DNA from: CAYJIX01 sp964370375
Lineage (GTDB): Bacteria > Desulfobacterota > Desulfovibrionia > Desulfovibrionales > Desulfovibrionaceae
Direction: 5' to 3'
DNA: 16,248 bases
Assembly: GCA_964370375.1 (NCBI GenBank)
Contig: CAYJIX010000052.1
Location: forward strand, 1-16,248
The notes beneath the pieces were generated by a model. That model saw only the letters and a program-made list of their open reading frames with translations. It made no database searches and was not told the origin of the DNA. The first letter of the stretch is position 1; every line of letters starts with the position of its first letter. The position numbers and the translations under genes are program-made. Positions 1 to 5,948 of the stretch are shown one piece after another.

Positions 1-91
1 TAGCCCACGCGTGGTGTTTATGCCAGCAGTGGGCAGTAGCCCACGCGTGGTGTTTATGCCAGCAGTGGGCAGTAGCCCACGCGTGGTGTTT
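1..91. repeat. 36-bp tandem repeat, 2.5 copies, cut by the window edge
   Basis: Units 1-36 and 37-72 are identical, and 73-91 is a third partial unit, so this is a true head-to-tail tandem repeat with no unique spacer. Each unit contains the 10-bp palindrome CCACGCGTGG. Each junction between units forms the inverted repeat GTGGGC-AGTA-GCCCAC. Because 36 is a multiple of three, two plus frames and two minus frames stay open through the array. The plus frame starting at position 2 would encode a 12-residue repeat SPRVVFMPAVGS and stop at 128-130. A minus frame beginning with ATG at 123 would encode a repeat containing NTTRGLLPTAGI. I cannot tell whether any of these is translated. The last copy runs into the 7-bp-arm inverted repeat 86-101. 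Confidence 0.9.
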
Positions 92-126
92 TCTAAAACA
101 CGTATGAAAACGTTTTTCAGCATCAA

Positions 127-954
127 CTAAATAAGGTCTGATGCAAAAAGAGCCGCTCCAAGCGCGCCCATGCACTGGGCATGCTCATGGACAATAATGT
201 CTTTGCCAAGTTCCTTTGCAAGGCATTGTACAAAGGCCGGATTAGTTGCAAGTCCACCGTTAAACACGCATAAACCTTGATTGTTAGTGGCGCTGTGAGA
301 ACCAATTCTTGCGCTTAACCCCTTCATACGCTTGGCAATGGACACGAAAACCCCTGCTGCAACATCTTCAGGCTTAGCACCCTGTGCCAAAAGGCCTACA
401 ATTTCACTTTCTGCAAAGACGGCGCACATGCTGGATATGGATACTGCTTGCCCCTTGGCAGCGGCATTACCAAGCTCTGGTAAGGTCATGTTTAAAATGC
501 CGGCTAACACTTGTAAAAATCGCCCTGTTCCGGCTGCGCATTTATCATTCATGACAAAATCAACGACTAAGCCATTAGGATTAACCTTAATGGCTTTGCT
601 GTCTTGCCCGCCAATATCAAGCACGAGTGTAGCCTGCGGACATACAAAAACAGCTGCTTTGGCGTGGCAAGATATTTCTGTAAGTGTTTTATGTGCAAAC
701 GGCAGTGATATGCGCCCGTATCCTGTTCCGACAATGGCTTGTATTTGCATGCCATTGATATGTGCCATAAGGCAGGCCTCTTCTAGACATTTTTTTGCTG
801 CATTATGCGGCTCAAATCCTGTGGGAATGACGCACGTGGCAAGAATGTTTTTGCTTTGTGCGTCCATGATAACAGCCTTGGTCGCCATGGAACCCACATC
901 AATGCCTGCTACGGCCTGCACGACATGTTTTGAAGTTAAGGTCGCTTTTTGCAT
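127..954 (-). CDS. Acyl-CoA dehydratase activase (BadF/BadG/BcrA/HgdC-type ATPase)
   Basis: A 275-residue protein of the ASKHA-fold ATPases that activate 2-hydroxyacyl-CoA dehydratases and benzoyl-CoA reductases. Known members are homodimers that carry one [4Fe-4S] cluster between the subunits and use ATP to push a low-potential electron into the partner enzyme. Visible motifs: the phosphate-binding GIDVGS near residue 17, GGQDSKAI near 115, NDKCAAGTGRF with C139, SSMCAVFAESE with C177, and FNGGLATNPAF near 239. C139 and C177 match the two cluster ligands of the family. I chose ATG at 954: it lies 8 bp after the stop of the upstream gene, whereas the longer frame begins at a TTG at 996 inside that gene. 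The length fits HgdC-type activators. The gene is downstream of the C_GCAxxG_C_C gene in an apparent operon. No dehydratase subunit gene is in the window, so the partner is unknown. Confidence 0.9.
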   Translation of the reverse strand: MQKATLTSKHVVQAVAGIDVGSMATKAVIMDAQSKNILATCVIPTGFEPHNAAKKCLEEACLMAHINGMQIQAIVGTGYGRISLPFAHKTLTEISCHAKAAVFVCPQATLVLDIGGQDSKAIKVNPNGLVVDFVMNDKCAAGTGRFLQVLAGILNMTLPELGNAAAKGQAVSISSMCAVFAESEIVGLLAQGAKPEDVAAGVFVSIAKRMKGLSARIGSHSATNNQGLCVFNGGLATNPAFVQCLAKELGKDIIVHEHAQCMGALGAALFASDLI

Positions 955-961
955 ACGTATG

Positions 962-1423
962 CTACTTTGCCTGCGAAAGGGCAAGTTCGCGAACAAGGAT
1001 TTTTGCTGTAATTTCTGTAACTTCTCCTGTTAGGGCGATGCACTGCTCCATGTGCTTACTTGAACCAAGCTCCATCCCTCTGGTCAGTATTTTACAACAG
1101 CACACCTTGTGCGCTGCTGTGAATGCTTCCTGAACTTCCTTGGCAAGTGCCATGCTTTTTACGACTTCTTCGCCTTTTCCTTGGCTTCTGCCAAAGAACA
1201 TGCCAAGGGCCATGACGGCACCTGTAACAGCACCACATGTACAACCATGGCTCATGCCCACAGGAAAACCCGAAGCCAATTTAATGATGGAATCGTCATA
1301 GGGCGCATTAAAGGCGTCTTTTATGGCCTTAACAACAGCCTCTGAACAAAAAAAATCACCGTCTCTGTAATACTGCTCAGCGCGAGCCCTAACCGCCTGA
1401 ATATCAATGGATTGAACAGACAT
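962..1423 (-). CDS. C_GCAxxG_C_C family redox-type protein
   Basis: A 153-residue cysteine-rich protein of the C_GCAxxG_C_C family, named after its conserved cysteines. These proteins are presumed redox-active or metal-binding, but their reaction is not established. Cysteines seen: C26 in FFCSEAV, C61 and C63 in the glycine-rich GMSHGCTCGAVTGAVM block, the run C108-C110, and C128. The GFPVGMSHGCTCG segment is the family signature. Start: ATG at 1423, preceded by AAAGG about 8-10 bases upstream; the frame could run on to a TTG at 1486, but that would cross the hairpin at 1465-1482. It lies just upstream of the activase gene (8-bp gap) on the same strand, so the two are probably co-transcribed. 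That pairing suggests, by inference only, a role in electron transfer or in maturing an Fe-S enzyme. Confidence 0.85.
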   Translation of the reverse strand: MSVQSIDIQAVRARAEQYYRDGDFFCSEAVVKAIKDAFNAPYDDSIIKLASGFPVGMSHGCTCGAVTGAVMALGMFFGRSQGKGEEVVKSMALAKEVQEAFTAAHKVCCCKILTRGMELGSSKHMEQCIALTGEVTEITAKILVRELALSQAK

Positions 1424-1458
1424 GTTTTTGTAACCTTTTGTAATAGTTGGAATGCAAT

Positions 1459-1482
1459 AAAAAACCGTACACAATGGTACGG
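1459..1482 (-). terminator. Hairpin plus U-run in the leader of the C_GCAxxG_C_C gene
   Basis: On the minus strand CCGTAC-loop-GTACGG (6-bp stem 1465-1470/1477-1482, 6-nt loop) is followed by TTTTTT at 1459-1464, the layout of a Rho-independent terminator. It sits about 40 bp upstream of the ATG at 1423, pointing the same way. It therefore either ends an upstream transcript (no clear gene there) or acts as an attenuator in the operon leader. Confidence 0.55.
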
Positions 1483-1483
1483 G

Positions 1484-1748
1484 CAAGGAAATGCGCTTAG
1501 CGTTACGCCGATGGTGATGATGGAAGATAGCTTATGATAAGATGCTATACCATGGGCATAGTGCTAAGGGACAACCTGCCCCTGTGCATTGTGCGTCAGG
1601 TAAAGCCAAGAAAAAGCAAAGGAAAAACACCAAAAGACACAGGATTGCCCTGAGCCCTTAAGGAAGAAATATGTTGATGTAGACCTTGCATGCCCGATTT
1701 TTAGTATAGAAAGCATACACAGGTCAAGAGCGCATTTGCCTTGGGAGG
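1484..1748. other. Intergenic stretch without a recognisable gene
   Basis: This stretch lies between the leader hairpin and the left direct repeat. A 62-codon minus-strand frame (1564-1752) has a short hydrophobic stretch but no convincing ribosome binding site, and I do not recognise it. TATAGC near 1547 (minus strand) could be a -10 box, but no -35 at proper spacing is convincing. Nothing else seen. Confidence 0.5.
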
Positions 1749-1829
1749 GCATAAAAAAACCGCAAAGCCTGCATCAACAAACTTTGCGGTTGTATATGTA
1801 TGCTTGCAATGATTCAAAAAAGGCGGAGA
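1749..1829. repeat. Left direct repeat: copy of the tRNA-Ser terminator with a decayed tRNA 3' end
   Basis: This stretch aligns with 4272-4353 over about 80 bp. The first 23 bases (through GCAAAGCCTG) are identical, then one C/T difference, then 18 identical bases, two changes, TATATGTAT shared, a diverged stretch, and finally AATGATTCAAAA plus GGCGGAGA shared. In the right copy GGCGGAGA is the 3' end of tRNA-Ser. Here the match stops after it and the T-arm is missing. It may be an old attachment-site duplication or a deleted second tRNA-Ser gene. Confidence 0.75.
1753..1789 (-). terminator. Rho-independent terminator (left copy)
   Basis: On the minus strand CCGCAAAG (1782-1789) pairs with CTTTGCGG (1760-1767) across a 14-nt loop and is followed by seven Ts (1753-1759). 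It has the same stem as the terminator behind tRNA-Ser at 4276-4312. No intact transcript unit remains upstream of it. Confidence 0.75.
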
Positions 1830-1931
1830 TGAGGATCCGCATTAAAGATCAAAAATTTCGGAAGTATGTACGAAAATATTTTTGAAAAATAATGTACGAG
1901 CTATGGTACGAAGAGGTTTGTACAGTGCTCG

Positions 1932-1960
1932 TTGACATTTTACTCTATCCCGGTTCATCT
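1932..1960 (+). promoter_or_regulatory. Possible promoter of the nuclease-helicase gene
   Basis: A perfect -35 TTGACA (1932-1937), a 17-bp spacer and a weak -10 TCATCT (1955-1960). It is 31 bp upstream of the ATG at 1991. Four GTAC-cored words lie just upstream (1868, 1894, 1906, 1920). Confidence 0.45.
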
Positions 1961-1990
1961 TAAGGCGTACTTAAAGTTTAGGAGAATGAT

Positions 1991-3961
1991 ATGACGCGAT
2001 TTTATTATAGCGATTCTGTGGAAGTTTTTTTGAAAGAACCAGAGGCAAGTATTTTGGGTAAATTAGCTGCAAATAATCAATTCTCTTTGGATGATTTACA
2101 GAGAAATACTTGGCAAACAGAAATTCATATTTTAAAAGAGCAACTTATAGGTTTTGATGATGGGCATATTTTGTTTGAGTATACCATTCCTCGCATAGGA
2201 AAAAGAATTGACGCTGTTCTACTTTATGCCGGTATGGTTTTTTTACTGGAGTTTAAAGCGGGAGAGAGCAATTTTCCACGACACGCCATAAATCAAGTTC
2301 TTGATTATGCGCTCGACTTACAGGATTTTCATGAAGCAAGTCATGACGTATTGCTCGTTCCTTTGCTTATTTGCACGGAGGCTTCACCTTGCGATTTTAA
2401 AAATGGATTTGTTAAAAAGCGCATTGTGCAAGTGCAGGCATGTAATAAAAATACAATTAGTTCCACCATCCGAAAGGTGTTGACGTTCTTTAGTGCTGAA
2501 GCGTTTACACCTGAAACTTGGATCCATTCCTCCTACAAGCCCACTCCAACCATTATTGAAGCTGCGCAAGCTTTATACCACAATCATTCTGTGAAAGATA
2601 TTTCACGCAACGATGCAAGCGCTTACAATCTTACTTTGACCACGCAAACTATTGATAGAATCATTGATGCTGCAAAGCAACGAGGTGAAAAAGCTATCTG
2701 CTTTATTACAGGAGTGCCGGGGGCAGGAAAAACTCTAGCAGGTCTTAATATTGCCATAGATAGACAGCGTGTGGACGCCGATGAACATGCAGTTTTTTTA
2801 TCTGGCAATGGGCCCTTGGTAGATGTTTTGCAGGAAGCCTTAGCGCGAGATCAAAGCGCAAGAGAGGGGATTAAAAAAACAGAGGCTTTACGCAAGGCAA
2901 AAGAGTTTGTGCAAATTATTCACCATTTTCGCGATGACACCATAATTACTGAAGCTGCACCTGTGGAGAAAGTTGTTTTGTATGACGAAGCTCAACGTGC
3001 GTGGACGCGAGAAGCTTTAGAAAAATTTATGTTACGTAAAAAAGGGAAACCAAATTTTGCCATGTCAGAGCCAGAGTTTCTTGTTGGAGTCATGGATAGG
3101 CATACTGACTGGGCTGTGCTTATTTGTCTTATCGGTGGGGGGCAAGAAATCAATACTGGCGAAGCAGGGCTGGCGGAGTGGTTTTCATCACTAGCCAGGT
3201 CATTCCCTCATTGGAATGTTTATATTTCTGATAAAATTACTGACCGGGAGTATTCGAAAGGGATCCCTTTAGAGCAATTTTTTGCTGGAACTGAGGTGAC
3301 CAGGGAATCAGGTTTGCATCTATCGGTTCCTTTACGTTCTTTTCGCAGTGAAAATGTAGCTTCCTTTGTAAAGGCATTGCTGGATTATGATCTAGTAAAA
3401 GCACAAAATCTTTATCAGCGTGTGAACGAAACATATCCCATTGTTATGACGCGTGACCTTAACGAGGCAAAAGCATGGGTTAAAAAACAAGCTAAGGGTA
3501 CACAGCGTTTTGGCTTAACAGCAAGTTCAGGGGCCAAACGACTTAAAAAGTACGGCGTATGGGTACAAAGCAAGATTGATGCTGTTCAGTGGTTTTTAAA
3601 TAATGATGAGGATGTGCGTTCTTCGTACTTTTTAGAAGATACCGCCACTGAATTTGACATTCAAGGGCTAGAGCTTGATTGGTGCATTGTCGCTTGGGAT
3701 ATTGACTTGCGAGTGGGTAAGGAAGGATTTGAGCATTATGCCTTTAAGGGCGCAAAGTGGCAAACCATACGGGCCCAAGAGAAGAAAGAGTATCTTAAAA
3801 ACTCTTATAGAGTGCTTTTAACGAGGGCTCGTCAGGGTTTTGTAATTTTTATCCCTGAAGGGGATGATAACGATGTGACTAGGCCAACAGCTCAGTATGA
3901 TGCTATTTATGCGTATTTGAAAGATGTAGGGTTAGGGAGCTGTATAGATAAGATGAAGTAA
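1991..3961 (+). CDS. PD-(D/E)XK nuclease-like / DUF2075 (Schlafen group 3-type) helicase protein
   Basis: A 656-residue protein, probably a DNA or RNA helicase with an attached nuclease. Residues about 60-130 read as a PD-(D/E)XK fold: D74 in KRIDAVLLY, E87-F-K89 in LLEFKAGE, and a QxxxY motif Q102-Y106 in NQVLDYA, as in RecB-type nucleases. From about 234 the DUF2075 helicase follows: Walker A GVPGAGKT (241-248), Walker B VVLYDEAQ (328-335), a motif III-like LIGGGQEINTGEAG (380-393), EFDIQGLELDW (554-564) and the SF1-like motif VI YRVLLTRARQG (606-616). All core motifs look intact. Start ATG at 1991 has AGGAGA 5-6 bases upstream. The gene stands alone and is visibly richer in A+T than its neighbours. 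It lies between direct repeats tied to tRNA-Ser, which suggests transfer. By inference it is a single-gene defence factor against phage or plasmid DNA; a repair role is the alternative. Confidence 0.85.
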   Translation: MTRFYYSDSVEVFLKEPEASILGKLAANNQFSLDDLQRNTWQTEIHILKEQLIGFDDGHILFEYTIPRIGKRIDAVLLYAGMVFLLEFKAGESNFPRHAINQVLDYALDLQDFHEASHDVLLVPLLICTEASPCDFKNGFVKKRIVQVQACNKNTISSTIRKVLTFFSAEAFTPETWIHSSYKPTPTIIEAAQALYHNHSVKDISRNDASAYNLTLTTQTIDRIIDAAKQRGEKAICFITGVPGAGKTLAGLNIAIDRQRVDADEHAVFLSGNGPLVDVLQEALARDQSAREGIKKTEALRKAKEFVQIIHHFRDDTIITEAAPVEKVVLYDEAQRAWTREALEKFMLRKKGKPNFAMSEPEFLVGVMDRHTDWAVLICLIGGGQEINTGEAGLAEWFSSLARSFPHWNVYISDKITDREYSKGIPLEQFFAGTEVTRESGLHLSVPLRSFRSENVASFVKALLDYDLVKAQNLYQRVNETYPIVMTRDLNEAKAWVKKQAKGTQRFGLTASSGAKRLKKYGVWVQSKIDAVQWFLNNDEDVRSSYFLEDTATEFDIQGLELDWCIVAWDIDLRVGKEGFEHYAFKGAKWQTIRAQEKKEYLKNSYRVLLTRARQGFVIFIPEGDDNDVTRPTAQYDAIYAYLKDVGLGSCIDKMK

Positions 3962-4271
3962 TGGCTCTGCCTTTCAATTCTTACCTAAAATTCGCAAAGC
4001 TAAAGATACACCCCGCTCCATCCGCATGATACGGCGTTTCAGATAGAAGGTGTTAAGGCATGAAATTTAATGCAAGAGAGGAGGGGCTTGACAAGGCGGA
4101 GTTGCGGTGCTCAGCTTCTAACATTTTGTAACAGATCAGTATCTGAAGAGAGCCTCTGGGCGCCTCAAGAGCGTTCGCGCGTTGTTTTCGATATCCGTAA
4201 TGCTCATGCCTTGCATAACGGCTACGCCTACGGCGTCCTTAGGGTTGGGCTACGCTTTTCACGCTACTAAA
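3962..4271. other. Intergenic stretch between the helicase gene and tRNA-Ser
   Basis: No gene recognised. An ATG at 3961 overlaps the helicase stop (TAATG) and opens a 22-codon frame ending at 4029; it has no recognisable content. A 66-codon plus frame at 4070-4270 looks non-coding. On the minus strand a short open stretch ending in a stop near 3978 reads RRIMRMERGVSLALRILGKN before that stop; it lacks a start and may be a remnant. The part 4200-4260 holds CTACGCCTACGGCG-like inverted words. This may be leftover sequence of the inserted unit. Confidence 0.4.
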
Positions 4272-4353
4272 GCATAAAAAAACCGCAAAGCCTGTATCAA
4301 CAAACTTTGCGGTAATATATGTATATAACTATAATGATTCAAAATGGCGGAGA
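4272..4353. repeat. Right direct repeat: tRNA-Ser 3' end and its terminator
   Basis: Partner of 1749-1829. It comprises the last bases of the intact tRNA-Ser gene (including the encoded CCA, 4345-4347), the short spacer and the terminator stem-loop. Integrases commonly duplicate this part of a tRNA gene, so 4272-4353 and 1749-1829 could be the two ends of an inserted unit of about 2.5 kb. Confidence 0.7.
4276..4312 (-). terminator. Rho-independent terminator of tRNA-Ser
   Basis: On the minus strand CCGCAAAG pairs with CTTTGCGG (8 bp; 4283-4290 with 4305-4312) across a 14-nt loop, followed by seven Ts (4276-4282). It lies 32 bp after the tRNA's CCA end. Confidence 0.85.
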
Positions 4354-4438
4354 GGGTGGGATTCGAACCCACGATACAGCTCGACACCGTATACCCGCTT
4401 AGCAGGCGAGCGCCTTCGGCCGACTCGGCCACCTCTCC
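4345..4438 (-). tRNA. tRNA-Ser (anticodon GCU), CCA encoded
   Basis: A 94-nt class II tRNA that reads AGC and AGU serine codons. Acceptor stem: GGAGAGG at the 5' end (4432-4438) pairs with CCTCTCC, followed by discriminator G and an encoded CCA (4345-4347). The anticodon GCT sits in the loop CTGCTAA, the T-arm contains GGTTCGAATCC, and a long variable arm is present, as expected for serine tRNA. It is flanked by its own promoter and terminator, so it is a single-gene unit. Its 3' end is part of the direct repeat described at 4272-4353. Confidence 0.96.
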
Positions 4439-4467
4439 GTAAATGCACTGCGCATCAATCGGATTGA

Positions 4468-4496
4468 ACCATAGGTGAAGACAAAGTATTTGTCAA
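4468..4496 (-). promoter_or_regulatory. Promoter of tRNA-Ser
   Basis: On the minus strand: -35 TTGACA (4491-4496), a 17-bp spacer, -10 TATGGT (4468-4473). It is 30 bp upstream of the mature tRNA 5' end, a normal distance for a short precursor leader. Confidence 0.8.
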
Positions 4497-4640
4497 GTAA
4501 AGGATGGGGCAAAGGATAGCAAAGGTTTGATAGCTCTGTACACAACATAATCCCACGCGCCAAGCCGTGCAGGCAGCGTGTCTTAGCCTATGCAGGCCGA
4601 AACCTTGCACGGTTAAACAGCCTCATGTTTTGTGCCTGCG

Positions 4641-5948
4641 TTACTCTTTTTTATATTGTTTACGCCATTCATCCATAAAAAGGAGTGACGTTTCAAGTTC
4701 AGACAAAACGCCTGATTCCTGCCGTAGCCGTGTAATAACCTCATTGAAGGGGGCGTGTGATGGCAATTGAAGTCGTTGTAATAGGGCTGTCAACTGCTCT
4801 GCCATATGGGGTGGGATGTCTTGCGGCAGTTCAGTCATCTGGCGTTGTGTCCATGGGAAATTTTCCCCCACAAAGGCAAGCAGGCTATCCATGCGGTGTA
4901 CGTAGGTATGTTCTGCAAGTACTCGTGCCCTTGCGCGTTCCGTATAAGCGTTCCTTTCCTTGGGATGCGCAAGAAAGTAGGCAATGTTTTCGCGCAAGCT
5001 CTCCATGCTGGTAAACGTGACAAGTTCATCCTCTGTAAACAAGTCAGCAAGCAAGGCACGCTGATCCACAAGCTGAAAAGCGCCGCACGCTGCTACCTCA
5101 AAGGTACGCGGATTGACAAAGTCGCCATGGCTTACCAAGCTGTTTGTATGCACACTGGAGTGCAAATTGATATTGACTGTAGTAGCATTGAAAATTTTGA
5201 TACTATCCTCAGTGCTTATCCGTGCGCCGTCTGCCTGGATAAGGGATTTTAGCGCGGTTTCTCCTTCCCAATCAGAGCCCCAAATTTTGAAATCATAATC
5301 CATCAGCTGGCGAAACGCCAAGCGTCTATTGGGATAACCTGCGCCCAAAAAGCTCACATCTGAACCAAACCGCCGCAAGCTTGCCGCGTCAAGTTGCAAC
5401 GGGCAATGCAAATCTGTACGCGCTGCCATGGGCAAATACAAGGAGCGCACGCCCATTTGATCAAGTTCGCCTAGGAGCGGTTCTTTTTGAATCACAGCAA
5501 AAACATCATAGTAAGGCGCAAAGGCTCGCCAATAGGTGAACAGGCGAAAATCTTCCACAAACCACATGGCTGTGGCGATGTTGTCGTTTTTTAGACGTTT
5601 TAAGGCCTGTCTATTCAGGGTTGCTTGAGCCATGGAAAGCACAAGGTCAGGTTCAAAGGTTTCAGCCTTGGCCAAAATAGCTTGCGAGAGCACATGCAAA
5701 AAGCTGTTTTCTAAAGATTGTAAACGATCAGAGGTGACTTTTAGTTTTCGTAACGCCTCAAAGGCAGAAAAAAAATCCGGCGCTTCAAAAGGTTCAACCG
5801 TATGTCCAAGTTCGCGCAACGCGTGTACCACATGACGCCCCACAGGGAGGGAGCCGCCATAAAAGGGCAGGGCCACAATGATGCGCAATGGACGACCAAG
5901 GGCAGCAGCAGAAGCAAGAAAAGAATCTGATGTATGAGCAGTCTTCAT
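4641..5948 (-). CDS. CgeB/DUF3880-type glycosyltransferase
   Basis: A 435-residue GT-B fold glycosyltransferase of the CgeB type, probably cytoplasmic and using a nucleotide sugar. The N-terminal half (about 20-180) has the Rossmann-like opening LRIIVALPFYGGS and the segment MWFVEDFRLFTYW near 128. The C-terminal half contains DVSFLGAGYPNRR (197-209) and FKIWGSDWEG (220-229). It also has the donor-site signature VNPRTFEVAACGAFQLVD (278-295), followed by the AHPKERNAYTERARARVL helix (327-344). ATG at 5948 overlaps the stop of the GT9 gene as ATGA (4 bp), so translation is probably coupled. No T-rich terminator follows; a weak inverted repeat (CCGTGCA, 4565-4571 with 4606-4612) lies in the downstream gap. 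The acceptor is unknown. Such genes often serve flagellin or surface glycans in this group, which is inference here. Confidence 0.85.
   Translation of the reverse strand: MKTAHTSDSFLASAAALGRPLRIIVALPFYGGSLPVGRHVVHALRELGHTVEPFEAPDFFSAFEALRKLKVTSDRLQSLENSFLHVLSQAILAKAETFEPDLVLSMAQATLNRQALKRLKNDNIATAMWFVEDFRLFTYWRAFAPYYDVFAVIQKEPLLGELDQMGVRSLYLPMAARTDLHCPLQLDAASLRRFGSDVSFLGAGYPNRRLAFRQLMDYDFKIWGSDWEGETALKSLIQADGARISTEDSIKIFNATTVNINLHSSVHTNSLVSHGDFVNPRTFEVAACGAFQLVDQRALLADLFTEDELVTFTSMESLRENIAYFLAHPKERNAYTERARARVLAEHTYVHRMDSLLAFVGENFPWTQRQMTELPQDIPPHMAEQLTALLQRLQLPSHAPFNEVITRLRQESGVLSELETSLLFMDEWRKQYKKE

Noticed and set aside
1..91. CRISPR array
   Set aside because: The 36-bp units are joined head to tail with identical sequence throughout; there are no unique spacers and no cas genes nearby.
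332..1033. Long plus-strand frame opposite the activase gene
   Set aside because: It is the antisense shadow of the activase, whose family motifs are clear on the minus strand; the translation has no recognisable domain.
1564..1752. 62-codon minus-strand frame with a hydrophobic stretch
   Set aside because: Its start lies just after a terminator, it lacks a ribosome binding site and resembles nothing I know.
4070..4270. 66-codon plus-strand frame between the helicase gene and tRNA-Ser
   Set aside because: Composition is arginine-rich and irregular with no recognisable motif; it runs into the duplicated terminator region.
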